Position numbers and translations under genes: made by a program
Assembly: GCF_030272615.1 (NCBI RefSeq)
Contig: NC_081411.1
Coordinates: forward strand, 824,842,397 to 824,906,396
Length of the DNA: 64,000 nucleotides
DNA from: Cryptomeria japonica
Taxonomy: Eukaryota > Streptophyta > Pinopsida > Cupressales > Cupressaceae
Reading direction: 5' to 3'
The notes under the pieces: model-generated
What the model saw: the letters and a program-made list of their open reading frames with translations, nothing else
Database searches by the model: none
What the model was told of the DNA's origin: nothing
Part shown: positions 1 to 11,204 of the stretch, piece after piece
Layout of the letters: each line of letters starts with the position of its first letter
Numbering within the stretch: the first letter of the stretch is position 1

Positions 1-583
1 CTTTTCATCAATAAAGTGGTTCTTTTGGTCAATAAATTAGTGGTTTTGCTCTATATAGTATAGGGTTATGTTGAATTATCGTTCTTGATCTAAAGTTTAA
101 TATTTTCTAAATTTTTAATTAGATCTAAGTAATACTAATCAAAACTAACCCTCTAGCCTAATTTATTAGCATCATTTTCTAGGGTGTGTTCCTTTGTGGC
201 TTGTTGTCTCTTGTGTGTGTGCAAAATTTCAAAGACCTAATTGGACATCTTAAAATTGGATTAAGGAATATTTGGAAGTGTTAAATCCGAGTGCACTTGT
301 TCTAAACCCTCTCCTTTACATTTTCAAGTGATCATAGTCTTTACTATTCATCATTGGATCAATATTTTATTTAGACCATCCTGCTTGTTGTGTCTCCCTC
401 ACATTAAAATTGGGCTTAATATTGACCTTTCACATTTGGATTTGATATCTAAAATGAGCCATTTTATTTTAATCCCCAAGATATACTTATGTATGATATC
501 CTCTCATGTCCTTGGGTGATATTGAGGATTAGAAATAAGTGATCTTTTTTTCCATTTATGGAGACTACTTAGATTAGTGATTA
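1..583. other. AT-rich stretch with no recognised gene
   Basis: I see no protein family, LTR end or tandem repeat here. A 63-codon open frame at 328-519 has no recognisable motif and is probably chance. The stretch ends at the flank of a miniature LTR element whose probable target duplication is gatta at 579-583. Confidence 0.5.
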
Positions 584-1160
584 TGTTACAAATGTAGTTT
601 CCATTGTACCAAAATATCAACCTATTAATTCCTGATACAACCACTTGACCTATAGAATCCACATGAGGTGGTTAAGCCATGTCACAAACCTGAGTGCTAT
701 GTTGCACATCACAAGGAGACCAAGGGCGCACATCTTACAACAATCCCCCCAGCACAAGCAAGGGGTTTGAACCTGTGACCAAGCTCTGATACCATTTGTT
801 GGGTACAATTGTCGTTGCACCAAAAGGTTGACCTATCAATGCCCACTACAACCACCTTAATCATAGAATCCACAAGAGGTGGTTAAGCCATGTCGCAAAC
901 CTATCGCTTGTGTTGCACAAAGACCAAGGGCACACATCTTGCAAAAATCCCCCCCTTAATGCAAGTGGGGTTTGAACTCACAACCCAGCTTTGATACCAC
1001 TTGTTACAAGTGCGGTATCCGTTGTACCAAACAATCACCCTATTAATGCCCGATACAACCACTAGACTTATAGAGTCCATAGGAGGCAGTTAAGTCAGGT
1101 CACAAACCTGAGCGCTACATTGCACAATACAAGGAGACCAAGGGCACACACCTTGCAACA
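584..1160 (-). mobile_element. Tandem TRIM (miniature LTR element): LTR-int-LTR-int-LTR
   Basis: Three diverged direct repeats lie at 584-742 (159 bp), 797-944 (about 148 bp) and 1002-1160 (159 bp), separated by two short internal segments. Read on the minus strand, each internal segment starts with an initiator-Met tRNA primer-binding site, tggtatcagagc (783-794) or tggtatcaaagc (988-999). Each ends in a G-rich polypurine tract (rc of 743-753 and about 945-955). LTRs begin TGTTG or similar and end in CA. The outer flanks are gatta (579-583) and aatta (1161-1165), a 4/5 match for a 5-bp target duplication. There is no coding capacity, as expected of TRIMs, which depend on other elements for mobility. 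The internal segments also contain ggttcaaacccc-like sequence resembling a tRNA T-arm, so a SINE was considered, but the repeat/PBS/PPT order fits a TRIM better. Tandem forms probably arise by recombination between LTRs. Confidence 0.8.
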
Positions 1161-1165
1161 AATTA

Positions 1166-3660
1166 CTCTAGGGGACAACCTTAACTCCCATGTTTCTATA
1201 AAGTTGGTAGAACCTTTGAAAATTATGGACTTTTTTATTCCTTCAACCCTTAGTTTATGTTGCATAGACTAAAACCCTAGTTTTTAATACTTTGAATGCT
1301 TGCCTCCTTGAACCCTAAACCAATGGACTTATGTTTTTTTGTTGACTTATCATTGGTAAACATTTTAAGTCATAACTCTAAGGGGTTTAAGTTGTTCAAA
1401 TATTGGCCCCATTCTGTACCTATTGGTTGTCTTGAGCACCTATATATTTCCTAGGGTTGAGCAGTTGATATTTCATAAGTATTTGTCCTGCCTTTGTCTA
1501 CTTCTTTGAGCAAATAAATGGTCTAAGAGGACTCACAGGCTCTAGATCTATTAGATCTATTAGAGTTGTGAGAATACACTAGCCATTGATCTATCCAATG
1601 GGACCTAGTCTTCCTTAAAAGGAATATGAACTTTTATGCCCTATTTGTTTCTTTCTGATAGGAGTGTAGCCTTGTAGTGTCAAAACCTTTAATACATGTT
1701 GGAGTTGCATTGCTGTCTATTAAGGATTGTTGGAACAAATAGTTTCACATATGATGAAACTTCACAAGAAATTGATGGAGAAAATTAATATAATTGTTCA
1801 ATTAGAATGCAAAGTGATGCCTAGCATCAAAGATGAAAAGGGCAAAGAAAAAACTTTGAACAATAGAAATTAGAGTTTAACATTGTGGGTCCAAAGGTGA
1901 TAACTTTAGCTTTCTCTAATGGAGATTCGAGTATCAATAAATTGAACTCAATTTTGGATGAAATGCATGTCTCTGAAGTGATATGTGAGAATTATCAAAA
2001 AGACTCCAGAGAAATCTTAGATGTAAGGTATGTAGAGCATAATAAAAATATTTCTAAGATTCAATATTTTTAATAACCAATAGATAGAACATATTGGAAA
2101 GACAAATACAAAGAATAGATGCATATGTACCATTTCAATTGGTCATAAAATTTGAGTTAGACAAAATTAATTTTGCAAATGAGCTAATTTTGGCACTTCC
2201 CATATAGCAACATTTTGGTGTGAAAAATATTTTTCTATATATGGAACCAGGTTAGTTTTTCTTATTTTTAGCATATCAAGGCAACTTCAATTTCTCTTTC
2301 TCTATCTTCAAGTTTCTACTTTTGTCTCTATAAATTCTAAAATGATTTCTTTTTGGAATAATTTGTAATTGACTATCAAATGAAAATGTGACAAGTCTAC
2401 AATTTGCTTCAAGATTTTTTGTTCCCTTGTTCTTATAAAAGGTAATTATGAGTCATTATACCTTCTTCTATCTCTAAATTTCCAAGAGATCAGACATTTT
2501 GTAAAGTGTCATAGATAGGTGTTCATAGTAGGAAGATATAGCTTGAAAATTTTGCATGCATATCTAGAAAATCTAAAATTTGAATACAAAAAGATTCAAT
2601 TAATTCTAAATTATTGTTGTCTCCATAATATTGTCTCCATAATATTGTATCTACAACTCTTTGAGATTTACTGGACAAGTTTCATATGTTTCAACTCTAT
2701 GATGTCTTCATGGTGTATGCTAAACCCATTGCATCTTTTTAAGGAAAAGATTAAAATTTATTTGGATTAAACATAAGGGTTTTTGGGTGTGGTATTGAGG
2801 AACTAAAAGAAGAATTATATCAAAATTTACAAAAGGGGAAATCAGTGTAAGACATTAGTTTCATAAACCCACTAGTTTTGAGTTAATCTTGCTAAACAAC
2901 TGTGAATGTTATGTTGTGATTTGACTCTATGGACCTAATAAGGCACTGGTCTAATTTTTTTTGAATTTTTCAAATCAGAGAGCAATCTAAGATCAAAAAT
3001 AAAAAATTACTTTCATGTAGCTGGTAGGTTTAGTTAGGGTTTCATATTCTTGGAGCAATAAAAAGTAGTTAGTCCAAGATAATAGCCAAAACAATGGATA
3101 ATTTATCATTTTCTTATTTTAATAAGTGAGAATATTTCTATTATACAATACCATTTAAATTTTTTGTAGATTAAAAGGCATTATCATAAGGGTATGCCCC
3201 TTGGTTTTGTAGAACTAAAAGTGTAGAAGGATCTAAGCCTTAGGGTTGATCCTTGTTCGTTGGAAATTGATATAAGGCCCTTGAAAATAAGAAGTGGATA
3301 ACCTTTAGAGGGTTTTTATAGAAATAAACTAGAAATCACCAACATATTGGTGAATTTGTTGGGGACAATGATTTGCATGGAATCATTTTTAGGTCCAGTG
3401 GTTTGTCTAGGGTATTTAGAGAAAATTTCATTTTTTTATCAATCTGTTATTCAAACGATTTTGAGAGATAGAGAGTTTTTTTGTCATTTGGAAAGGTAAA
3501 CACCACTTTGTTTCAAAATTTTATTTCCCATTGTGGGTCACAAATTTGAGTATTTTAAAAACCAATTGAAAGTAAAAATCCAAGAAATGTTTTAGCCATG
3601 GAAGGAAAGAGATCAATATATTAGAAAGATCCACAAAATAAACTACAAGGAGAACTTCCA
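1166..3660. other. About 2.5 kb with no recognised gene
   Basis: Only short unrelated open frames occur (for example 62 codons at 1885-2073 and 83 codons at 2519-2770), and none has a recognisable domain. A 14-bp direct repeat (ctccataatattgt) lies near 2620-2650. The stretch may be decayed non-coding parts of the gypsy relict that follows, but I see no LTR boundary. Confidence 0.45.
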
Positions 3661-3699
3661 AATTTGAAATGAAAGGCAAAAGATATTGGTAAGTATGCT

Positions 3700-4990
3700 A
3701 TCCCTTCAGTTACTGATCTTTTTACTCATGCAGTTGATGTTATGATTACAACACCACTTTTGAGTACTAGTAAAGGTTCTTCTCAGTTTAGGTTAGAACA
3801 AAAAAAATTCATCCATTTTTGTAGTGAGCCTCATAATAGGACAACATATGAAATTGACTTTGATGGTGCAAATATCCACTATTCTGACCCTTCAAGGAGG
3901 GGATCAATCTCAAATAAACTCAACCATTCAACATGTACTAGAGGTTCCCAAAACTTATTTTTATATGAGGTTAGTTAAAAAATTGAAGGCTTGTGTGGCA
4001 AGGATGGAAGCCTTGAGGGAAAGAGAAGACATGCTTTAGAGATTATAGGCCCTTAACATCCCTCACTCTGCTAGTGGTACTAGTTATGTTAGTGTTTTAT
4101 CACAAATTTTTGTATAAGATAGCATTCCATAAGTTTCCTACCCAACATCTACCATCCAACAACCTATATGGACCAATATTAACATATCTAATCAATAAAA
4201 AAAATAATTCCAGTCACTACTATTACAATATCAATACCTACATATTTTCCTACTATTTCAATGCCTATTTCATAACCCCAAGTGATTTCTCAGTGTTTTA
4301 ATGTTAGTGTTGGGGAGGCAGGACAATAATTTGGATATAATCCCTATGAGGGACACAAAGATGCATAGTTTCAAAATTTTCATGGTGGTTATTATCTAGT
4401 TGGTATTATCAAATGTGAATAATCAAAATATTTAGGGTAATCAATATTTGTAGGCTGATCCTCATAATTCTCATGGTCATCAGAATTAGCAAGCAAATCA
4501 AAATGCTTAGGGTGGCCATGTTACAACTAATGCATTTTTTAGAAGACCTACACAACTTGAAAAGTATTAGACAATTATATTTCAATGGAATACAAGGTTA
4601 CCCTAATCCTATCAACAATGATATCAAGAACGCTTTGCCTAAATTCTTTAGTAATAATGCATTATCAGGGGAGAATCTTTTGAAATCTTTCATGAATTTA
4701 ATTGATGATTTTAAAATTGAGACTAAAGATGTGGTAATGAAGTTATTTATACATTCTTTAATCGAATATGCAAGAGACTAGAACAAAGGTTTACTTGATA
4801 CTAGTTTTTCTTCATGAGATAAATAAAAAATAATATTAAGAGAGCAGTATGGTGACAAAATAAATCCCAACTTTTTTATTAATGAATTAACATTCATAAG
4901 GGAATAAATTAACCTATTGTTGATGGTAGATGTTAAATATGCACATGGTAGATGTTTTTATATGTATTAAAGAGAGGTTCCTATTATTAG
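3700..4990 (+). pseudogene. Relict Ty3/gypsy gag (Tat-like)
   Basis: The clearest stretch is 4473-4781, where a frame reads through a gag core with the pattern LPKFFSNNALSGENLLKSF, followed by NLIDDF and DVVMKLFIHSL. This resembles the capsid region of plant Ty3/gypsy gag. Upstream, 3960-4040 ends in a short charged segment (ARMEALREREDML) that would fit the gag N-terminal region. The region is broken by many stops and frame changes and no start codon can be chosen. It belongs with the protease/RNase H and RT fragments at 5016-6430 on the same strand. The gag assignment is from residue pattern only. Confidence 0.6.
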
Positions 4991-5015
4991 AATCATAAAG
5001 AATGTTGATTTCTCG

Positions 5016-5770
5016 TTGGTAGTGTTCCATAAGAAGAATTTTTGTATGAATATCAATGTTGTGGACATTCCACCTTGTTATGGAATGCTATTATCCAAGA
5101 AGTGGACAACAACAATTGGTGGAAGTATGCATCTAGATTTGTCATATGCCATGAATCCTATGAATGGATATGAGGTAAAGTTAGAAAGAGAGAAAAGGTC
5201 CACCACACTTATTGAAGATATAGAGGAAGAAGAACCTATTTATTTTTATGATGTGGACATGGAAAAATTAATTGTTGATCACTTAGAATCAATGACAAAA
5301 AAAGGAAGACACTTTGATATCTATTTTGATGGGATGTGTTCTAAAGAGGGTTTAGGTGTAGGAGTACTCTTTATTGCACCAAATGGTAATAATTTTAAAT
5401 ATTCATTCAGAGCACCAATAATATAGTAGAGTATGAAGCACTCTAATTGCTAGGTTTGAATCTAGTTGTGAAGTATGGGATCAAGGTGTTGAGAATATTT
5501 GGAGACTCTAAATTAATTTTTTTATAGGCTAGAGAAATATTCATTAAATAATAAGAGGTTGAAGCAATACAAATATGTTACTTGATATATTTTGGAATCC
5601 TTTGATGTTTTCTCAATTGATTTGGTAGAAAGGTCAAAGAATGTTATGGAAAATTTTCTAGCCATTATTGCTTTAAGGTTTGGGGATATCACACTTTCTG
5701 GTGTATCAAAAGTAGAGGTTAAGACAAGACTTATAGGTCTTGACAATATTTGTCACTGGTAATTTTTCCA
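5016..5770 (+). pseudogene. Relict gypsy protease C-terminus plus RNase H
   Basis: A 136-codon frame (5016-5426) starts in the C-terminal part of a gypsy protease region (IPPCYGMLLSKKW) with the catalytic DSG part missing. After an acidic linker it enters an RNase H fold at about 5305 (FDIYFDGMCSKEGLGVGVLF, first catalytic Asp). Past the stop the frame continues with stops through VEYEAL-like and FGDS-like segments (about 5430-5515) and an RNase H tail to about 5760. The DG...GAGVG form resembles the additional 'archaeal-type' RNase H of Tat-clade gypsy elements. It lies upstream of the RT fragment at 5970-6430, the reverse of the usual RT then RNase H order. Confidence 0.6.
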
Positions 5771-5969
5771 TGATGATGATGATTTATTGATATCTCCATT
5801 TTATTGACAAATATGACAATCAAGAGATAGATTTCAATGATTTTGTTGAAGTGATTGATGGTAAAGAAACACTTTTTGGGAAGGAAGTGATTCAATAGGA
5901 AACAAATAAAATCCCAAAGGGAATGGTTTCTCTAGAGATTTTTTGGCAATATAGATAGATGCATGAAAA

Positions 5970-6430
5970 AGCCAACATCGATCCTTGATCAAGATTTAGA
6001 AGAACTCAATATAGGAACTAAAACCTCTCAGAAGGAATTTTTCATTGGAAAAAATATTAGCCCACAAATCAGAACCATGCTTATTGCATTGCTTAGGAAA
6101 TAAAAGCGTTATTTTTCATGATGTTATGATGACCTAAAGATATATAGAGAGGATTTATTCTAGCATTAAATTCCTCTAAAACTAGCCTAAACCAGTTAGG
6201 CAAAAGCAAAGGCCCATAACCCAACATTGACACCTACATTATAGCGAGAACTTATGAAGTTGAGAGATGGTGGAATAATAAAGCCAATCAAAGATTCCAC
6301 TTGAATTTAAAATTTGGTGTCAGTTAGGATGAAAAATGAAGATATTAGATTATGTGTGGATTTCAGGTATTTGAACATGTCTTCCCACAAGAAAAGTTGT
6401 TGCAAACTTTGTTTTTGAATGCACATTACT
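5970..6430 (+). pseudogene. Relict gypsy reverse transcriptase N-terminal part
   Basis: With stops ignored, the translation shows the linker before RT (a DLEELNIGTKTSQKEF-like segment, then IRTMLIALLRK and YDDLKIYRE). It continues into RT motifs: NPTLTPTL, RELMKLRDGGIIKPIKDST, NLVSVRMKNEDIRLCVDFR and YLNMSSHKK. This is the palm/finger start of a Ty3/gypsy RT, which supplies DNA synthesis. The YxDD active-site region is missing and the sequence decays after about 6425. Stops are frequent. Together with 3700-5770 it forms one old plus-strand gypsy relict with no recognisable LTRs. Confidence 0.7.
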
Positions 6431-7110
6431 AGCCAACTTGCTAAAGCCAACAAGATTCTTCTAAAAATCCACACCCAAATGAAGAAGTTTCTAATCTAAC
6501 ATTGTTTATCATGAGAAATTTGAATTTGCAACAAGAAGCAAATATTAAATTTATTATTTCCCAAACTATCATGTGAACCCAATTTAGTATTTTGGGATAT
6601 TTGGGCTTGCTATTGTTTAAAAAAAAACAAAAAAAACTTGACAATGTGACCCCCAAAATTTCCATTGGGGGAATAAATCCCTTGGGCCCTATAGGGGGAA
6701 ATCACCCCCACAAACTAACCTATCAATAGTAACCTTTTTGAATTATAAAGTTGATATAACATTTTCCTAACAATTTTGGGTCTAATTGAATTTACCTCTA
6801 GCTTGGTGGCCTATCTATAAACTCCCTTGAAAATTGATTCAAGTTTGATGCATTATTTACAAGCTTCCTTTGTAATTCCCTTAAATCTAGTGATTTATTT
6901 ACAAACAAAACCTTTTCGATTCAAACAATTCTCTAACACCATATGATGTAGTCATCATTGGAGGGTTATTTTAAGGATCATGCAACCGTTAAATCAAATT
7001 CATAAAAAATAAAAATAAATTCACTAAAACAATAGATAAATAATAATATCTTTGTTTATTCACATTAAAAAAAATTATTCAAAATTTTCCACAAGACCTT
7101 ATAGTATGAG
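6431..7110. other. No recognised gene
   Basis: AT-rich sequence lies between the gypsy relict and the second TRIM. I see no conserved coding pattern, LTR or tandem repeat. It could be the decayed 3' half of the relict. Confidence 0.45.
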
Positions 7111-7115
7111 GCCTT

Positions 7116-7447
7116 TCTTGGACTTATCGCCAACATCCCCCTTCAAATTTGGGACATGAGATAATTGCCTCTCATGGATTCATTTATTTCTAGAATTTGA
7201 ATGGGGTATTAATAGGTTGATTTTTTGGTGCAACACAAATGCATTCCAATAAATGGTATTAGAGCTAGGTCATGGGTTTGAATCACCTCAAGTTATGCTG
7301 AGGGGCATATTGTTGGACTAATCACCATGATCCCCCTTTGGATTCAAGACATGGACTAACCATCTCTCGTGGATCTGTTTAATTCTGGAATGTGTATTGG
7401 GCATTCACATGTCGATCTTTTGGTGCAACAAGAAAAGTGTTCTAATA
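7116..7447 (+). mobile_element. TRIM element (single copy)
   Basis: Two direct repeats of about 137 bp lie at 7116-7252 and 7311-7447. Both contain a 'ccc(c)ctt', 'gggacatg', 'ctcatggat' and 'tttggtgcaac' series in the same order. Between them is a 58-bp internal segment that begins with the PBS tggtattagagc (7254-7265) and ends in the polypurine tract ctgaggggcata (7298-7309). The flanks gcctt (7111-7115) and gcctc (7448-7452) match at 4 of 5 bases. There is no open frame. The ggtgcaac and gtttgaatc words are shared with the tandem TRIM at 584-1160, so the two probably belong to one family in opposite orientation. Confidence 0.75.
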
Positions 7448-7889
7448 GCCTCAACCTTTGGTAACACATGGACACAATTGGCATGTGAATTATGTTCATC
7501 TTGTATGGCATTACAATGATCTACAATATATGATTGAGTGAACTCTCAAAATCAATTATAAATCTAGGATGAGTTTTATATCATCAACTACTAATGAATT
7601 TAATATTTTTATATGATGATGAAAGATGTTTATATAGTGATCCTTAACACTTGGAATGGTCTAAATTAGTTGCAAGACACTCAATGTTGTATATATATAT
7701 CTTAGAAATTATTTCAAGTGCTTGTATGAAGATTGAATGTTCATTATATACCTAAAAAGGTTTGAAATTTTTCTTCAACAATTCTTAATGAATTTCCTAT
7801 TCAAATTTTCATTTGTTTCTAGTTTCTTTCTATGTGCAACTTTGTTTGGCAAAGTATGCAATTAAAACTATTGAAAATATGAGTTTGTG
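7448..7889. other. No recognised gene
   Basis: AT-rich sequence between the TRIM and the C1 copia LTR. Nothing recognisable is seen; the open frame at 7813-8004 runs into the LTR and has no motif. Confidence 0.4.
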
Positions 7890-9306
7890 TGATGTTGTCA
7901 TTGATGTCAAACTTGGTTGTATGAATGGATTCTGGTCTAGATGTATCTTGTGTTGGTTTTTTAGTTGGTGGAAATCTTTTGGTGTTGGTTGTGGCAATAT
8001 GTAGGAAAGAGTATTTTTATGTCTCATTAATAGTTTGGTTTGGTTTTCTTGTTCATTGTTTGCAGAAGTTAGTTGTTATTGCTTTCTCATAGGAAGAGTG
8101 TATGTCAAACTAGTTTGGAAAGTCTTTGGTGGCCTCTGGATATGTTGAAGTTTATGTTGTGATTTAGAGGACATGATTATATAATTCTTATAGTATTCTC
8201 AATATGATTCTCTTGTGGTGTTGGTGCTTCACAAGTGAGTTATGTTTGTTTGTGTGATATATTCAGTTATGTTGTGGTTTGGTCTGTTCGATTGGTTTAT
8301 CTTATTTGGATCATGTTTTTGGTCCAAATATTCTTTGGATGACCAGTTGGGATATTGTTCTGGGTCTCACCTTGGTGTGTGGAGATCCACATGGAGTATT
8401 TTGCATTAGAAGGCATCTTTTTGGCCAACTGTTTGACAAGCTTTAATGCCTATCTACATATTACATTTAGTGTCGACCTTGGAGGATATATTAGTGTGTT
8501 CAAATCATTGGATTTATCTTGGAAGGATGTTTTACGATGTATATGGGGCCCTTGTTTCTCCTAGAGTGGACTATCTTGAGTATTTTTGGATTGAGTGGTT
8601 TATTTTGTGCAATAATGTTTATCCTATTTTGGTCGACCCTCAACTAGGTTTTTGATGTTCTATTTTCATATTTAAGGAGTGTAGATAGATGGTGTGAAAT
8701 GTGTGAAATATGTGGAATGTGTGTGAATTGATAATAAGTGTATGTGAATGATATGCAAGCATATTGAGCTTGTGAAGATGCGAAAGTCAAAGTGTGAAGA
8801 GCTTTGAAAGTGATATATTCAAGAAGACAGTGTGCAGAGACAAAGATTGTGTTCATAGATGTTTTCCATGATATTGGTTGCTTGATTATGTGTTTCAAGG
8901 ATAATTTTATGTTCAAGAGATCCTTCTCATATCAACTCTACTATTTCTTCAGTTGTTGTATGATAGTGAGTCTTCTAGTAGCATTTTTGTATCTTGTCCT
9001 GAAGTAGTGAGCCTCAGCTGAGCAAGTCCTTATTTTGTATCTTGCCTAAGGTTGTGTGCCTTAGCTTTGCAAGTTGATTAGATGTTTCTTCTCCTTGACA
9101 GTGATCTTAAAGCTTTGTAATCATAATTATTCATATTGTGAGTTATATTCTAACTATGGTTTTTCCACATAAAATTTTGTTCATATGTTGATGGTTAGTG
9201 AGTTTTTTCAGTAGTGTTTTGTATGGTTGAATGTTATTTATAATTAATCTATTTTGAAGTTTCAGGGTGATTCAACCCCCCTCTCAATCCTACCTTGGGC
9301 TCATCA
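7890..9306 (+). repeat. C1 copia 5' LTR
   Basis: The 3' boundary is clear: ...gggctcatca ends at 9306 and is followed after two bases by the PBS. The 5' boundary is inferred from the inverted match TGATG (7890) to CATCA (9306), so it is less certain. The LTR carries the near-palindrome TTGTCATTGATGTCAA at 7895-7910. Close to its end is gattcaacccccctctcaatcc, a pyrimidine-rich block seen near the ends of the other copia LTRs in this window. Confidence 0.65.
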
Positions 9307-9308
9307 AT

Positions 9309-9320
9309 TGGTATCAGAGC
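9309..9320 (+). promoter_or_regulatory. C1 primer-binding site (initiator Met tRNA)
   Basis: tggtatcagagc is complementary to the 3' end of plant initiator-Met tRNA, the usual minus-strand primer of plant copia elements. It begins two bases after the LTR end. Confidence 0.9.
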
Positions 9321-9364
9321 AAGGTTCCTCTTTGGAAAGCTTAACCACTTAAGGTAGATAAAAA

Positions 9365-10002
9365 ATGGAGCAGGAACTACATATTAAGGCTCTATTGTTC
9401 GATGGCACAAATTTTCCTTACTAGAAGGATAAGATGGAATCTTATTTGGAAACTTTGCATAATAGAATTTGGGATATTTTAAAGTCCGGTTATAAAACTC
9501 CACAAAATGGAACTCAAACTCTGAATGAAGTTAAGAATTATGAGGCAAATGTGAAAGCCAAAACAATATTATTTAGTTTCTTGAGTGATGCAATATTTGG
9601 GAAAGTTAAGGGATTGAAAGAAGCTAAAGAGATTTGGAATAAACTATGTCAAGCCTATGAATGAGATCCAAAGACAAAGCAAGCTAGGTTGATGAATCTG
9701 AAATAGAAGTATTCAAGAGCATCTAAGAATGGTTGAAGATGAAGGTGTTGAGAACTACATACATAGGGTGAATGATCTTGCAAATGTTATTAGAGATGTT
9801 AGTGGATATCTTGAAGAAGGAGATGTTATAAGGAAGATTCTTTTAACTTTGCCTAGATCCTACAAACCTAAGAAGTGTGCTATAGAAGAATTTCATGATT
9901 TGGATAAGTATTCAATTGATTAGCTTATTGAAACACTATATTCCTTTGATATTTCAGAGATGGAAGAAGTAAAAAGAGAGAAAAGAGAAGTTGCATTTAA
10001 TG
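9365..10002 (+). pseudogene. gag: C1 copia gag, N-terminal half
   Basis: An ATG at 9365 opens a copia gag (UBN2-type) reading FDGTNFPY, then a KDKMESYLE segment, KAKTILFSFLSDAIF and AKEIWNKLCQAYE. This matches the conserved start of copia capsid proteins (substrate binding 'YxxWKxxM', 'W..L...Y'). There is a stop in the FPY-KDK segment at about 9422 and another after CQAYE at 9662. A frameshift near 9725 leads into the frame 9729-9920 (VENYIHRVNDLANVIRD, then LTLPRSY). The gene ends at 10002 where a solo LTR is inserted with TSD taatg; the rest of gag lies at 43617. Gag forms the virus-like particle in which the element RNA is copied. Confidence 0.8.
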
Positions 10003-10592
10003 TGTCATGCCCGAAATTTAGGGCAAAAATAGAATGATTTTTTTTTTAAAAATACTAATTAATTAACAAAGTTCGCTAACTCGACATGCATTAACATGTT
10101 TGCCATATCAATATTCGAGCTAACTCTGATACTAACTAAGTAACGAAATTAATTAAAAATTTATCTGCGGAAATCTAAATGATTTAATTTATTTTCTCAT
10201 CAACATAGTCAATAGTTTAATTAAAACAAACTCATTAAAACTAGAAGATGAAGATAAATTTAGTCTCCATTAAGACTATATTGTCTAAAATCCATTTTTA
10301 AATCCATAATTAAAATAATCATTTAAAGTGTCACTTAATTTAGACAATTTAATTTACTCGGGCAAAATTAATTACGGGTAGCTATTAATCGACTTGGAAA
10401 GCTAATTAAAAACTATTTTTCTAGCATCCATTCTAACCTCAAAATGAAAGGTGCTTAAATTATCCCTTTTAAATCCAAACTTAATTTAAATCATTTCGTA
10501 CTATTTGAAAGTCAAATAATAATTCCATACAATTTTAACTTGAACCATTTCTATCTATTTACATTTATATAGAACATAATTATATAATGACA

Positions 10593-10596
<4 letters not shown>

Positions 10597-10678
<82 letters not shown>
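10597..10678. repeat. (TA)n microsatellite
   Basis: An uninterrupted run of TA dinucleotides of about 82 bp inside the giant solo LTR. Length is likely to vary between individuals and to be prone to assembly error. Confidence 0.95.
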
Positions 10679-10679
<1 letters not shown>

Positions 10680-10970
10680 CTACCTAGGGTTTTACCCATT
10701 CAAACCCTACCTAATCAAATACCTATCTCAAAACCCATTTCTTTTTTTTTTTTTTTAAATAGAACTTCCCTTAGGATATTTTATTATTTCACCCTAACCA
10801 TATTTTGGTTTGGCCTAACCCTAAGTTCTTGGATTAGGGCATTCCATTTAATATATATATATTTTTTATTGAACCTTTCATTTTAATCTTGGTTTGGACT
10901 GTGCAAGGCCGAAACCCATCGAGCGGCGGCCATGGATGAAGTTCGCAGGTCAAAGGGGTGACGGGGGTGC

Positions 10971-11204
10971 CACTGTGTGTCCACATAGTGGCGGCACGGC
11001 ACCACTGTGTGTCCACACAGTGGGAGCCGCTGGTGGCCCACACCACTGTGTGTCCACACAGTGGCGGTTGCGGCCGACACTGTGTGCCCACACAGTGGGA
11101 GCCGTAGCGGCCCACACTGTGTGACCACATAGTGAAAGCCGCGGTCCACACTGTGTGTTCACGCAGTGGAAGCCGCGAGGCCCACACTGTGTGTACACAC
11201 AGTG
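10971..11204. repeat. Array of seven 20-bp palindromes in a GC-rich island
   Basis: Seven copies of CACTGTGTG-NN-CACACAGTG (9-bp inverted arms, 2-bp spacer) start at 10971, 11003, 11044, 11078, 11115, 11149 and 11185, with a period of 32-41 bp. The left arm is identical in all seven. Four copies are perfect palindromes, and copies 1, 5 and 6 have one changed base in the right arm. The linkers are GC-rich (ggcggc/gccgc) in otherwise AT-rich DNA. Open frames at 10834-11222 on both strands are by-products of this repeat. Function is unknown; each unit could form a cruciform or an RNA hairpin, or bind a dimeric protein. Confidence 0.9.

Noticed and set aside
584-1160. tRNA genes or a SINE, from ggtttgaacc and gctctgatacca motifs
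   Set aside because: No cloverleaf can be drawn and the sequences sit between direct repeats with PBS and PPT order, so the tRNA-like part is the primer-binding region of a TRIM.
10971-11204. CRISPR-like array
   Set aside because: The repeat units are 20 bp and palindromic, the linkers are short, similar to each other and GC-rich, and the context is a plant LTR. There are no spacers of even length and no cas genes.
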